Notes: a model not told the origin generated them from the sequence alone. A DNA stretch of 64,000 bases from Halomonas sp. (GCF_011050415.1 NZ_DRFS01000025.1:248001-312000), one strand, 5' to 3'. Positions 1 to 8,768 are shown, numbered from the stretch's first letter. Numbers and translations: made by a program.

Positions 1-66
1 ACCCGTGGGCGTTAGTGCCACCCGATATTCGTGATTTTTGATCTCTTTAGGGATGGCGATTTTCAT
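1..66 (-). CDS. ald: Alanine dehydrogenase, N-terminal fragment (runs off the window)
   Basis: Only the first 22 codons lie in the window. The encoded start MKIAIPKEIKNHEYRVALTP matches the highly conserved N-terminus of alanine dehydrogenase, an NAD-dependent enzyme that interconverts L-alanine and pyruvate plus ammonia. The start ATG (complement 64-66) has an AAGGA Shine-Dalgarno sequence seven bases upstream. The gene is transcribed leftward from a region with paired direct repeats (82-144). The family call rests on the N-terminus only; related transhydrogenase alpha subunits begin differently. Confidence 0.85.
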   Translation of the reverse strand, partial: MKIAIPKEIKNHEYRVALTPTG

Positions 67-81
67 TGGTGTATTCCTTCA

Positions 82-144
82 TTTTGAACGTCAGCACTTT
101 TGAACGTCAGCATTAATTAGCAAATTAACTCTGTTAGCAAATTA
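82..144 (-). promoter_or_regulatory. Paired direct repeats upstream of ald
   Basis: Two kinds of short direct repeat sit just upstream of the ald start. TTTTGAACGTCAGCA occurs at 82-96 and again at 98-112 (period 16). TTAGCAAATTA occurs at 117-127 and 134-144 (period 17). A plausible minus-strand -10 (TAATTA) lies within the second pair. Helically phased direct repeats suggest regulator binding; alanine dehydrogenase genes are often controlled by Lrp/AsnC-type regulators, but the regulator here is inferred, not seen. Confidence 0.35.
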
Positions 145-187
145 CAGTACAGCTGACACTGACCACCACCCCCATAATGCAAAACAA

Positions 188-213
188 AAAAAACGCCCGT
201 TAAGGCGTTTTTT
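188..213 (-). terminator. Bidirectional Rho-independent terminator
   Basis: A 7-bp stem AAACGCC/GGCGTTT with a 6-base loop is flanked by an A-run on one side and a T-run on the other, so it can act on both strands. It lies 50 bases past the stop of the leftward thioesterase gene and before ald. Confidence 0.75.
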
Positions 214-259
214 AGGAGAAAAATCTAGCGATTGCCGGTTTCACACGAAAAATTCCACT

Positions 260-694
260 TCACCCAGCGATAACGGCGCCGCCATAAATGCGGCGATACT
301 CCTCTGGCAAGCGCTTAGGCCGACCTGTCGAAAGCGCCACGCAAGCAAAGCGAGTACGGGCATAGAGCAGCGTTTTAGCATCTTGTGGGCGAACCAACTG
401 AAACCTGCGAGTTAGGCTAAATCGCTCATCGCACTCAACAATCCAAGTGGCCAGCCGTAACTCATCGCCTGCAAACGCAGGCGCGAGATAATCCAGCTCG
501 TGACGGTGCACCACCATCGCACGGTCAAGCGCTCGGTAACGCTCAAGGGAGAGGCCCAGCGCAACCGAGTGAGCCCAGCTAACCTGCTCAACCCAGCGTA
601 AGTACTCGCTGTTATTGACGTGCTGATAGGCATCTATCGCCTCATCGGCAACGCGGATATCGATCACAAAAGGATCGGGCAGCGCCCACTCCAT
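260..694 (-). CDS. Acyl-CoA thioesterase, hotdog fold (4HBT family)
   Basis: 144-residue protein of the 4-hydroxybenzoyl-CoA thioesterase superfamily, which hydrolyses acyl-CoA or acyl-ACP thioesters in the cytoplasm. Near residues 18-36 it carries the typical signature with an Asp followed by HVNNSEYLRWVEQ. The catalytic Asp and the HVNN turn are intact, and the length is usual for single-hotdog enzymes of the YbgC/FadM kind. It is a single gene ahead of a terminator at 188-213 and downstream of rlmI on the same strand. The substrate cannot be read from sequence; FadM-like long-chain and YbgC-like activities are both possible. Confidence 0.8.
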   Translation of the reverse strand: MEWALPDPFVIDIRVADEAIDAYQHVNNSEYLRWVEQVSWAHSVALGLSLERYRALDRAMVVHRHELDYLAPAFAGDELRLATWIVECDERFSLTRRFQLVRPQDAKTLLYARTRFACVALSTGRPKRLPEEYRRIYGGAVIAG

Positions 695-740
695 CGTCTG
701 GCTCCCTGGTAACTGGCCTCAACGCTCTAAGCTTTTCACA

Positions 741-1931
741 CTAGTCGCGGAATACGCGAACACCCAACGCTTTCAGGTAAGACGTTTCAGGGATCGCCGG
801 ATGCACCGGGTGATCAGGCCCTTGGTGGCCCTGGAAAATCACCTGGCCATGACGATCCTGATGACGTACAGCGCCACGCACCACATCCATCAGCCGATCT
901 GGCGCTAAGTGCATAGAGCAGGAGGCGGAAAGCAGCAGGCCATCACGACCCAACAAACGCATGGCTTCGCGGTTTAGGCGGGCATAGGCACGCTCGCCGT
1001 TGGGAATATCCTTACGTTTTTTGATAAACGCCGGCGGATCCAGAATAATGACGTCAAACTCCTCTCCGTCCGCCTTCAAAGCGGCTAACGCCTCAAATGC
1101 ATCCCCTTCCCCTGTCGCCACTTGCTCCTGCACACCGTTTAGCTCAGCATTGCGCGCCACCTGTGCTAGTGCCGGGCCGGAAGAGTCCACACACAGCACG
1201 TCTTTGGCACCATGCACCGCCGCCTGGACGCCCCAGCCACCGACGTAACTAAATACGTCGAGCACGCGCTTACCCGCCACATGGCGATTGAGCCACTCGC
1301 GGTTAACGCGGTGATCAAAGAACCAACCAGTTTTCTGACCATTAAGCACGGGCACGATGAAACGCGCACCGTTCTCTTCCAGCACCACCTCGTCAGGCAA
1401 GGTACCTTTGATGATTTCAACGTGGGCTTCTAAACCTTCCTGACGCCGACCGCCAGTATCGTTACGGAAAACGATCACTTCAGGCTTGATGACTTTTTCC
1501 AGCGCATCAACGATCTCATCGGCTAAGGCTTGCATACCGGCGGTATTTAGCTGCACCACCAGCACATCGCCGAAGCGGTCAATCACGAGGCCTGGCAGCA
1601 AGTCACCCTCGCCGTGAATCAGGCGATAGTAAGGCTGGTCATAGAGACGCTGGCGCAGGGCAAGCGCTTGGTTAAAGCGATGCACGAACAGCGAACGATC
1701 CAAACGCATTTCGGGATCGCGTGACATTACCCGCGCGGCAATTAATGAGTGAGGATTGACATAAGCGACGGCCATCACCTTGCCATTAGAGGCCTCGACC
1801 AGCGCCGTTTCGCCTGCTGCAAAGTTTTTAAGCGGCGTCTCTTTGATATCTACCTCATTGGAGTAGATCCATAAATGGCCCGCTTTAAGGCGGCGGTCAG
1901 CATTTTTATTCAAGCGCAGGCGTTGGGTCAC
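741..1931 (-). CDS. rlmI: 23S rRNA (cytosine(1962)-C5)-methyltransferase RlmI-like
   Basis: 396 residues from a GTG start (complement 1929-1931) preceded by GGAGA five bases upstream. An upstream in-frame ATG at 1958 has no such site and would add nine residues; the GTG start gives the same length as E. coli RlmI. An N-terminal PUA-type RNA-binding domain (LKAGHLWIYSNEV) precedes a Rossmann SAM methyltransferase domain with NGQKTGWFFDHR, FSYVGGWG, DPPAF and a Cys near SCSMH that fits the catalytic cysteine of m5C enzymes. RlmI methylates C1962 of 23S rRNA. Close paralogues with this architecture exist, so the exact target base is inferred. Confidence 0.85.
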   Translation of the reverse strand: MTQRLRLNKNADRRLKAGHLWIYSNEVDIKETPLKNFAAGETALVEASNGKVMAVAYVNPHSLIAARVMSRDPEMRLDRSLFVHRFNQALALRQRLYDQPYYRLIHGEGDLLPGLVIDRFGDVLVVQLNTAGMQALADEIVDALEKVIKPEVIVFRNDTGGRRQEGLEAHVEIIKGTLPDEVVLEENGARFIVPVLNGQKTGWFFDHRVNREWLNRHVAGKRVLDVFSYVGGWGVQAAVHGAKDVLCVDSSGPALAQVARNAELNGVQEQVATGEGDAFEALAALKADGEEFDVIILDPPAFIKKRKDIPNGERAYARLNREAMRLLGRDGLLLSASCSMHLAPDRLMDVVRGAVRHQDRHGQVIFQGHQGPDHPVHPAIPETSYLKALGVRVFRD

Positions 1932-2027
1932 AGCAATCTCCAAAAATCTTGGTCTCAAAACCTAGCCTAAAAAAAACAGGCAAGGCAACAAATGTAAACA
2001 AGACACTAACCGTTTGATAGGGCGTCG

Positions 2028-2864
2028 TTAGCGCTGGCAACCAGGACAAAATACGCTGGCACGCTGGCCAAGCGTGATGCGGCGCAGCTCAGTGCCGCAG
2101 CGCAAGCAAGGCTGGCCATGGCGGCCATAAACATTAAGGCGCTGGGCAAAGTAGCCCGGCTCGCCCTCTCCGCTGACAAAATCACGCAGCGTGGTACCGC
2201 CCTGGGTAATCGCCGCCGCCAGCACTTCCTTTACCGCCAGGGCTAACCCATCGTAGCGTGCACGGGAAATGTTCCCTGCTGCACGACGCGGATCAATACC
2301 CGCCATAAACAGGGCTTCCGCGGCGTAAATATTGCCCGCCCCCACCACCACGCGGTTATCCATCAGAAATGGCTTTACCGCCACGCGCTTATTACGCGAT
2401 AGCGTGTAGAGCCATTTCCCATTAAAGGCATCGGACAGCGGTTCAGGGCCTAAATGCGCCAGACGTTTATCCAGCGCTTCATCATCTAGCTGCCAATCGA
2501 CAAAGCCAAACCGGCGGGGGTCGTGGTAGCGCAATACATAACCACTGGCCGTCACGACGTCCACGTGATCGTGCTTTTTAGGCAAATCCCCCACCTTGGC
2601 AATGCGCAGACTACCCGACATACCCAGGTGCCACAGCAAAGTGGCGCTCATTTCATTGGCCGCCACAGGCTGAATGGGAATCTGCAGATACTTTGCACGC
2701 CGCGTTAACACCCCAATACGCGTGCCCACCAGCCGCTCAGCCAAGTCATCGGGCACAGGCACTCTCAGCCGGGGCTGACGCACCAACACCTCAGTGATTT
2801 CCTGGCCCTCAATAAAGGGGGCAATCCCACGGCGGGTGGTTTCAACTTCGGGAAGTTCGGGCAT
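2028..2864 (-). CDS. mutM: Formamidopyrimidine-DNA glycosylase (Fpg/MutM)
   Basis: 278 residues. The N-terminus MPELPEVETTRRGI supplies the catalytic Pro after removal of Met1 and the Glu used in catalysis. The C-terminal zinc finger (CLRCG...CPGC) is complete and the helix-two-turn-helix region is present. The enzyme excises 8-oxoguanine and formamidopyrimidines and nicks the resulting abasic site in base excision repair. A strong bidirectional terminator (2972-2998) separates it from the rpmBG operon upstream, so it has its own promoter in the short gap. MutM and Nei paralogues differ in details, but the N-terminus is classic MutM. Confidence 0.95.
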   Translation of the reverse strand: MPELPEVETTRRGIAPFIEGQEITEVLVRQPRLRVPVPDDLAERLVGTRIGVLTRRAKYLQIPIQPVAANEMSATLLWHLGMSGSLRIAKVGDLPKKHDHVDVVTASGYVLRYHDPRRFGFVDWQLDDEALDKRLAHLGPEPLSDAFNGKWLYTLSRNKRVAVKPFLMDNRVVVGAGNIYAAEALFMAGIDPRRAAGNISRARYDGLALAVKEVLAAAITQGGTTLRDFVSGEGEPGYFAQRLNVYGRHGQPCLRCGTELRRITLGQRASVFCPGCQR

Positions 2865-2971
2865 AGTTGGACACAGTTTGAGGCATCATCAAGGCCAATG
2901 ATGACAGCCTAGTGAAGGTGGCTGAAGTGAACCTAGCTAAAACGAGCGTGAGGCGAGAAAGGCATGCATGC

Positions 2972-2998
2972 AAAAACCCGGCTTGGGGCCGGGTTTTT
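2972..2998 (-). terminator. Bidirectional terminator after rpmG
   Basis: AAAAACCCGGC and GCCGGGTTTTT form a strong stem around a short TTGGG-type loop, with A/T runs on both sides. It ends the leftward rpmB-rpmG operon and insulates mutM. Confidence 0.85.
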
Positions 2999-3046
2999 GA
3001 ACAGGCGCTCGCCTGCAGAGAAAGCCGATCAACATCGCAAAAGCGA

Positions 3047-3202
3047 TTACTTGATCTTGGCTTCCTTATAGATAACGTGCTTACGGACGACCGGGTCGAA
3101 TTTCTTGAACTCGAACTTATCCGGGGTGTTCCGCTTGTTCTTATCAGTGGTGTAGAAGTGACCTGTACCGGCACTGGACACCAACTTGATTTTATCGCGC
3201 AT
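3047..3202 (-). CDS. rpmG: 50S ribosomal protein L33
   Basis: 51-residue protein read by eye from ATG at complement 3200-3202 to TAA at 3047-3049. It begins MRDKIKLVSSAGTGHFYTT and ends YKEAKIK, a clear match to bacterial L33 of the large ribosomal subunit. It has no cysteine, so it is the zinc-independent (C-minus) form. It lies 24 bases downstream of rpmB in the conserved rpmB-rpmG operon and ahead of a strong terminator. Confidence 0.97.
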   Translation of the reverse strand: MRDKIKLVSSAGTGHFYTTDKNKRNTPDKFEFKKFDPVVRKHVIYKEAKIK

Positions 3203-3226
3203 GGTTTAACTCTCCCAAATGCTGTC

Positions 3227-3463
3227 TTAGATAGCGTCGCCACGCTTACGAATAGCAACCAAAACTGTGTCGATACCTTTCTTGTCGATGATACGCATTC
3301 CTTTAGTGGAAACGCGCAGCTTGACGAAGCGGTTTTCAGACTCAACCCAAAAACGATGGGTGTGCAGATTTGGCAAGAAACGACGACGTGTCTTACGCTG
3401 GGAGTGTGAAACGTTATTTCCAGTTACCGGACGCTTGCCGGTAACCTGACATACTTTGGACAT
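3227..3463 (-). CDS. rpmB: 50S ribosomal protein L28
   Basis: 78 residues starting MSKVCQVTGKRPVTGNN, the diagnostic N-terminus of L28, a large-subunit protein. The same frame stays open further upstream, but the conserved start is the ATG at complement 3461-3463, preceded by a GGAGG-like site. The zinc-binding CxxC pairs of the other L28 type are absent. It is the first gene of rpmB-rpmG, with a promoter at 3610-3638. Confidence 0.97.
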   Translation of the reverse strand: MSKVCQVTGKRPVTGNNVSHSQRKTRRRFLPNLHTHRFWVESENRFVKLRVSTKGMRIIDKKGIDTVLVAIRKRGDAI

Positions 3464-3609
3464 TAGAGCCTCCAACTGCTTGGCCAGGATATATATAATA
3501 ACCTGAGTGTTCAAAACTGTCGGGCAAACCGGAGCAGGGAAGGTGTCGGCGCCGTTAATCGCCAAGCTTTATCCAAATCCGTTATTCAACCCAAGTTTAA
3601 AGGTGGCAC

Positions 3610-3638
3610 TTTATATCAGAGCGCCAGGCTAGCAGCAA
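3610..3638 (-). promoter_or_regulatory. Sigma-70 promoter for rpmBG
   Basis: On the minus strand TTGCTG and TATAAA are separated by exactly 17 bases, about 150 bases upstream of the rpmB start. It lies downstream of the radC stop, matching a separately promoted rpmBG operon. Confidence 0.5.
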
Positions 3639-3658
3639 GCAAAACCGCCGAAAAAGGC

Positions 3659-3678
3659 CAAAAAAGCGCCTTTTCGCT
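3659..3678 (-). terminator. Weak terminator after radC
   Basis: On the minus strand AGCG/CGCT forms a short stem followed by six T residues, about 40 bases past the radC stop. The 4-bp stem is short, so termination may be partial, letting some radC transcripts run into rpmBG. Confidence 0.4.
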
Positions 3679-3713
3679 CATTTTACTTAGAAAAAGTAAC
3701 GTTATGATTCTGC

Positions 3714-4388
3714 TTATAGCCAGCCGCGCTCAGCAAAAGAGACCACTTCTCCATCCCCCACCACAAAATGATCCAATACGCGCACTTCAAAAAGAGCGAG
3801 AGCGTCTTTCAAGCGTTCCGTGATACGTCGATCAGCATCGCTTGGCTCTGCCACGCCAGAAGGGTGGTTGTGAGCTAGGATAACGGCACCAGCGCTCAAT
3901 TCTAACGCGCGCTTGGCAACTTCGCGGGGGTAAACAGATGCGCTGTCTAGGGTACCGCGAAACAGGGATTCATAGCGAATAATTCGGTGCTGAGTATCCA
4001 AAAAAAGCACGGCAAACTCTTCATGGCCTAAGTGACGCAACTGAGAACTCAAGTAGTGACGCACCAAAGCAGGCGATGTCAGCGCATTGCCGCGTGCCAG
4101 TTGGCTAGCCAAATGGCGACGCGATAACTCGAGCGTTGCCTGAAGCTGGGCGTACTTAGCAGTTCCCAGTCCACGCGCAGCGCAAAAGCTTTGCTGGTCA
4201 GCCTCCAGCAGTTGGCGCAGACCACCGAAACTGCCGAGCAAATCCCGCGCCAAATCAACTGCTGAACGCCCCTGCACGCCTACGCGCAAAAAAATTGCCA
4301 GCAGCTCCGCGTCTGAAAGCGCCTGGGCACCCGCGTTTAATAATTTTTCTCGGGGCCGCTCACCCTCCGGCCAGTGATTGATTCCCAT
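3714..4388 (-). CDS. radC: RadC-family JAB/MPN-domain protein
   Basis: 224 residues from the ATG at complement 4386-4388, which follows GGGAGG; a GTG one codon upstream is too close to that site. An N-terminal helix-hairpin-helix-like region is followed by the JAB1/MPN metalloprotease-like domain with the HNHPSG motif (in ILAHNHPSGVAEPS) and a downstream Asp completing the metal site. The family was once linked to DNA repair, but its true role is not settled. Its position beside rpmBG and divergent from coaBC is conserved in many gammaproteobacteria. Confidence 0.93.
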   Translation of the reverse strand: MGINHWPEGERPREKLLNAGAQALSDAELLAIFLRVGVQGRSAVDLARDLLGSFGGLRQLLEADQQSFCAARGLGTAKYAQLQATLELSRRHLASQLARGNALTSPALVRHYLSSQLRHLGHEEFAVLFLDTQHRIIRYESLFRGTLDSASVYPREVAKRALELSAGAVILAHNHPSGVAEPSDADRRITERLKDALALFEVRVLDHFVVGDGEVVSFAERGWL

Positions 4389-4531
4389 CACCCCTCCCTG
4401 CGTTGCTCATCCAAAGCAGTTAAACAAACCTCATTAAACCTAGCTTACTCTTGTTTGCCCTCAATGTGCCAAATTGGAAGTGCCAGTGGTATGGTAAGCC
4501 TCCTCACGAACGACGATGTGGATCCTTGACC

Positions 4532-5863
4532 ATGACCTCTGCTGTTAACGCGACGGGCGCTTCGACGCTAGCTGGCAAACGGGTGCTGCTCGGTGTTAGT
4601 GCGGGTATCGCTGCCTATAAAAGCGCTTTGCTTGTGCGCCTGCTCAAGCAGGCGGGCTGCGAAGTACGCGTAGTGATGACCAAGGGGGCGCAGGCCTTCA
4701 TTACCCCGCTCACGCTGCAAGCGCTTTCTGGCGAACCGGTGCGGACGTCCTTGCTCGACCCTGAAGCCGAAGCCGGCATGGGCCATATTGAGCTAGCCCG
4801 CTGGGCGGACTTAGTGCTGATCGCCCCGGCTACCGCTGACTTAATCGCTCGTTTGGTGCACGGCATGGCCGATGACCTGCTCACCACGCTCTGCTTAGCC
4901 TCTGAGGCACCCAAACTGATTGCCCCGGCGATGAACCAGGCGATGTGGGGTCATGTCGCTACTCAACGCAACATAGCCCAGCTGCAGCAAGATGGCTGGC
5001 AGCAGATAGGCCCCGCCGCCGGCGATCAAGCCTGTGGTGACGTAGGGCCTGGCCGCATGAGCGAACCGGAAGAAATATTTATCGCAGTGACGGCGCGGCT
5101 GGCAGCACCTGCCCTCAATGTCTCTGACGGCGGCGCCCCGCATATCGTGATTACTGCGGGGCCGACTCGAGAGCCGCTGGATCCAGTGCGCTACATTTCC
5201 AATCACAGCTCGGGGAAAATGGGCTTTGCGCTAGCCGCAGCGGCGGTGGCTGAAGGCGCCAGGGTCACTCTCATCAGCGGGCCGGTTAACCTAGCGACAC
5301 CGGCTGGCGTTACGCGAATTGACGTAGAGTCTGCAGAGCAGATGCACAGCGAGGCACAGCGGCTAGCCCCACAAGCGGCGCTGTTTATCGGCTGCGCAGC
5401 AGTCGCCGACTATCGCGCAGCCGCCCCTGCTGAGCACAAGCTCAAAAAGCAGGACGATAGCGATACACTGACCTTAACGCTGATCAAAAACCCCGACATT
5501 ATTGCCAGCGTGGCAGCGCTACCCGTTGGGCAGCGCCCGCTAGTGATGGGTTTTGCCGCCGAAACCCAAGAGATTGAGCGCTACGCAACCGATAAGCTTA
5601 CCCGTAAAGGATTGGATATGATCGTCGCCAACGACGTATCTCAAGTGGGCCTCGGCTTTGGCAGCGACCAGAATGCGGCTTGGCTGCTATGGCGCACTCC
5701 CGAAGGCGTTGAGAGCCGGGCTGAAGCGCCGCAGCCAAAAACCCAGCTCGCGACCACCATCATGCGCCAAGCGCTCGCGCTGCTGGCACTGAAAACCGCT
5801 GACAAAACGCCTCTAACCGCACCTCACACGGCCCCCAAAAACGCTTCTGGAGATACTTTATGA
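4532..5863 (+). CDS. coaBC: Bifunctional phosphopantothenoylcysteine decarboxylase/synthetase CoaBC
   Basis: 443 residues. The chosen ATG at 4532 gives the usual start just before GKRVLLGVSAGIAAYK; an upstream frame extension lacks family character. The N-terminal CoaC half is an FMN flavoprotein with APAMNQAMW and ACGDVGPGRM, which includes the catalytic Cys. The C-terminal CoaB half has GPTREPLDPVR, SNHSSGKMG and KNPDI, forming the CTP and substrate site. Together they convert 4'-phosphopantothenate plus cysteine to 4'-phosphopantetheine in coenzyme A synthesis. It overlaps dut by 4 bases, so translation is probably coupled. Confidence 0.96.
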   Translation: MTSAVNATGASTLAGKRVLLGVSAGIAAYKSALLVRLLKQAGCEVRVVMTKGAQAFITPLTLQALSGEPVRTSLLDPEAEAGMGHIELARWADLVLIAPATADLIARLVHGMADDLLTTLCLASEAPKLIAPAMNQAMWGHVATQRNIAQLQQDGWQQIGPAAGDQACGDVGPGRMSEPEEIFIAVTARLAAPALNVSDGGAPHIVITAGPTREPLDPVRYISNHSSGKMGFALAAAAVAEGARVTLISGPVNLATPAGVTRIDVESAEQMHSEAQRLAPQAALFIGCAAVADYRAAAPAEHKLKKQDDSDTLTLTLIKNPDIIASVAALPVGQRPLVMGFAAETQEIERYATDKLTRKGLDMIVANDVSQVGLGFGSDQNAAWLLWRTPEGVESRAEAPQPKTQLATTIMRQALALLALKTADKTPLTAPHTAPKNASGDTL

Positions 5864-6318
5864 TTGCCCACCCTCAGCTGCAGTGCAAACTGCTTGATGA
5901 GCGTTTAAACGACTACTTACCTCACTATGCCACTGAAGGCTCAGCTGGCATGGATCTGCGCGCCCTACTGGATGAGCCATTAACCTTAGCCCCCGGTGAA
6001 TGTCAGCTCGTGCGAACCGGCATTGCCATCTATATTGAAGACCCCGGCTTGGCAGGTATGATTCTGCCTCGCTCAGGCTTGGGGCATAAACACGGCATTG
6101 TGCTAGGAAATTTGGTCGGTTTAATTGACTCTGATTATCAGGGCGAGCTAATGATTTCGGTCTGGAATCGTGGCCAGAGCGCATTCACCCTCGCGCCCTT
6201 TAAGCGCTTGGCACAGTACGTGCTTGTTCCCGTTATGCAAGCCGAACTCACCGTCGTTGAGGCTTTCAAAGACTCTTCCCGAGGTAGCGGTGGTTTCGGC
6301 AGCACGGGTAGCCAATAA
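5860..6318 (+). CDS. dut: Deoxyuridine 5'-triphosphate nucleotidohydrolase (dUTPase)
   Basis: 152 residues, the usual size for a trimeric dUTPase. All five conserved motifs are visible in order: AGMDLRA, PRSGLGHKHG, GLIDSDYQGEL, FKRLAQYV and the C-terminal arm RGSGGFGSTG that closes over the active site. The enzyme hydrolyses dUTP to dUMP and pyrophosphate, keeping uracil out of DNA and feeding thymidylate synthesis. Its ATG overlaps the coaBC stop (ATGA), the same coupling known from other gammaproteobacteria. Confidence 0.97.
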   Translation: MIAHPQLQCKLLDERLNDYLPHYATEGSAGMDLRALLDEPLTLAPGECQLVRTGIAIYIEDPGLAGMILPRSGLGHKHGIVLGNLVGLIDSDYQGELMISVWNRGQSAFTLAPFKRLAQYVLVPVMQAELTVVEAFKDSSRGSGGFGSTGSQ

Positions 6319-6357
6319 CGTTTTTGTAACGCACGTTTCTTAAGCTGGAATAGCCCT

Positions 6358-7743
6358 ATGAACGCACAAACCGTACCCGCTTCGATTTTTCGCGCCTATG
6401 ATATTCGCGGCATCGTTGACAACACGCTCACGGAAAAAACCGTTGAACTGATTGGGCGTGCCGTAGGCTCTGAAGCCATTGCGCGTGGCGAGTCTATCGT
6501 TGCGGTGGCGCGCGATGGCCGTCTTTCAGGAGAGCGGCTGCAAACGGCGTTAATGCGCGGGCTTACCGCGACTGGATGCGATGTTATCGATATCGGGATG
6601 GTGCCAACGCCGGTGCTTTACTTTGCTACCCATATTTTGGACAACACCCGTTCAGGCGTAATGGTCACCGGTAGCCATAACCCACCGGATTATAACGGCT
6701 TCAAAATTGTGCTTAACGGTGAAACGCTTTCTGGCGATGCCATTTCAGCACTCTTCGAGCGCATTCAGTCAAACAATCTGGAAAGCGGCCAAGGCAGTAT
6801 CACCCACCAAGATATTCGTGAAACCTATTTAGCGCGTATTTTAGGCGATATTCATATCAAGCGGCCGATCAAAGCGGTGGTAGATTGTGGTAATGGCGTA
6901 TCAGGCGAACTTGGCCCACAGCTATTAGCGCGCCTTGGGATTGAAACGGTGCCGCTCTTCGCGGAGATCGACGGCAACTTTCCCAATCACCACCCCGATC
7001 CCGGCAAGCCTGAAAACGTGCAGGATCTGATTCGCGAAGTACAAAAAACCGGGGCTGATATCGGCCTTGCCTTTGACGGTGACGGCGACCGGTTAGGCGT
7101 GGTGACGCCCAGCGGTAAACTGATTTTTCCCGATCATTTGCTGATGGTATTTGCCTCGGATATGCTCGCTCGCCAGCCCGGCGCCAAGGTTATTTTTGAT
7201 ATTAAGTGCACTGGAAAATTAGTTAAAGTGATTAGCGAAGCGGGCGGGGAGCCCGAAATGTGGCGCACCGGTCACTCGCTAATCAAAGCGCGCATGAAGG
7301 AGACCGGCGCTCAGTTAGGCGGCGAGATGAGCGGGCATATTTTTTTCCAGGAGCGCTGGTATGGTTTTGACGACGGCCTTTACGCTGCAGCCAGGCTAGT
7401 CGAGATTCTCGCCAACCAAGCGGAGGATGCGGACACCTTTTTTGGCCATTACCCCCAAGATGTCAGCACCCCGGAAATCAACATTTCGGTTACCGATGAT
7501 TACAAATTTTCTCTGATGGATAAGCTTGCTCGTGAGGGCGACTTCGGCGAAGGTATCAAAACTACGCTGGATGGAATTCGCGTTGACTACCAGGATGGCT
7601 GGGGGCTGTGTCGGGCTTCCAACACCACGCCTGCCCTGGTGATGCGCTTTGAAGGTAAAGACGATGCCGCATTAGCGCGCATCAGGACGGTTTTTAATAA
7701 CGCGTTAAAACGCGCCGCGCCTGAAATCGAGCTGCCCGATTAA
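6358..7743 (+). CDS. algC: Phosphomannomutase/phosphoglucomutase (AlgC type)
   Basis: 461 residues of the alpha-D-phosphohexomutase superfamily. TGSHNPPDYNGFK holds the phosphoserine catalytic site and FDGDGDRLG the magnesium-binding loop; the sugar-binding loop GEMSGHIFF and a C-terminal phosphate-binding domain follow. It interconverts 6-phospho and 1-phospho mannose or glucose, supplying precursors for LPS and exopolysaccharide. The order dut-algC-argB matches Pseudomonas, which supports AlgC rather than a PgmA-type mutase. Confidence 0.92.
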   Translation: MNAQTVPASIFRAYDIRGIVDNTLTEKTVELIGRAVGSEAIARGESIVAVARDGRLSGERLQTALMRGLTATGCDVIDIGMVPTPVLYFATHILDNTRSGVMVTGSHNPPDYNGFKIVLNGETLSGDAISALFERIQSNNLESGQGSITHQDIRETYLARILGDIHIKRPIKAVVDCGNGVSGELGPQLLARLGIETVPLFAEIDGNFPNHHPDPGKPENVQDLIREVQKTGADIGLAFDGDGDRLGVVTPSGKLIFPDHLLMVFASDMLARQPGAKVIFDIKCTGKLVKVISEAGGEPEMWRTGHSLIKARMKETGAQLGGEMSGHIFFQERWYGFDDGLYAAARLVEILANQAEDADTFFGHYPQDVSTPEINISVTDDYKFSLMDKLAREGDFGEGIKTTLDGIRVDYQDGWGLCRASNTTPALVMRFEGKDDAALARIRTVFNNALKRAAPEIELPD

Positions 7744-7848
7744 CTAGCAGCTGGGCGCTAAAGAGATCGCGCACATAGAAAGTGCGACTCTTACCACTAA
7801 ACCAGCATAAACGTTACCAGCATAATGACGTTCGCAAGGGACAATCTA

Positions 7849-8748
7849 ATGAGTTCAGCCAGTCGCGACCCCCAAGTCGTTGTGGAAGTGCTTTCCGAAG
7901 CGCTCCCCTATATCCAACAGTTTTCCGGCAAAACCGTCGTGGTCAAATACGGCGGTAACGCTATGACGGAAAGCACCCTGATTGACTCTTTTGCCCGCGA
8001 TATCGTGTTGATGAAAGAGGTTGGCATCAACCCAGTCGTTGTACATGGAGGCGGTCCGCAAATTGGCGACTTACTCAAAAAGCTCAATATCGAATCACGC
8101 TTCGTCAATGGTATGCGGGTAACCGATTCACAGACCATGGATGTAGTCGAAATGGTACTGGGAGGGCTGGTCAATAAAAGTATCGTCAACCTGATCAATC
8201 AAAGCGGCGGTAAAGCAATTGGCTTAACTGGTAAAGACGGCTCGCAAATTCGCGCACGCAAGCTCAAAGTTGAGCACCAAAGCCCAGAAATGACGGCCCC
8301 TGAAATCATTGATATTGGTCATGTGGGCGAAGTAGAGTCAATTTCAACAGAGCTGATCGAAATGCTCGCTGCACGCGACTTTATTCCCGTCATAGCACCT
8401 ATCGGTGTCGATGCTGAGGGCCATAGCTACAATATTAATGCCGATCTGGTAGCAGGCAAGATTGCCGAAGCCCTCAACGCTGAAAAGCTCATGCTACTCA
8501 CCAATGTGGCCGGCCTGATGAATACCAAAGGTGAAGTACTCACCGGATTAACGACGACCCAGGTGGACGGCTTGATTGCAGATGGCACCATCTATGGAGG
8601 TATGCTGCCCAAAATCCGCTGTGCATTAGAAGCGGTGAAGGGCGGCGTTAATAGCTCGCACATTATTGATGGCCGTGTACCCCATGCAGTATTGCTAGAA
8701 ATTTTCACCAATGCTGGGGTAGGCACACAAATCAAGGACGCGAGCTAA
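7849..8748 (+). CDS. argB: Acetylglutamate kinase
   Basis: 299 residues from ATG 7849, preceded by AGGGA eight bases upstream; an in-frame ATG at 7825 lacks a ribosome site. Amino-acid-kinase fold with VVKYGGNAM near the N-terminus (ATP phosphate binding), VVHGGGPQI and a C-terminal GGMLPKI segment. It phosphorylates N-acetyl-L-glutamate in the second step of arginine synthesis. The N-terminal helix before the kinase core resembles that of the arginine-sensitive hexameric enzymes (Pseudomonas type), so feedback inhibition by arginine is likely. Confidence 0.96.
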   Translation: MSSASRDPQVVVEVLSEALPYIQQFSGKTVVVKYGGNAMTESTLIDSFARDIVLMKEVGINPVVVHGGGPQIGDLLKKLNIESRFVNGMRVTDSQTMDVVEMVLGGLVNKSIVNLINQSGGKAIGLTGKDGSQIRARKLKVEHQSPEMTAPEIIDIGHVGEVESISTELIEMLAARDFIPVIAPIGVDAEGHSYNINADLVAGKIAEALNAEKLMLLTNVAGLMNTKGEVLTGLTTTQVDGLIADGTIYGGMLPKIRCALEAVKGGVNSSHIIDGRVPHAVLLEIFTNAGVGTQIKDAS

Positions 8749-8768
8749 ACCGCGACGGAGGGTATGTT

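Noticed and set aside
3464..3565. N-terminal extension of L28
   Set aside because: L28 starts at MSKVCQVTGK; the upstream open frame is leader sequence.
4451..4531. N-terminal extension of CoaBC
   Set aside because: The added residues do not look like the family and lack a ribosome site; the ATG at 4532 gives the normal start.
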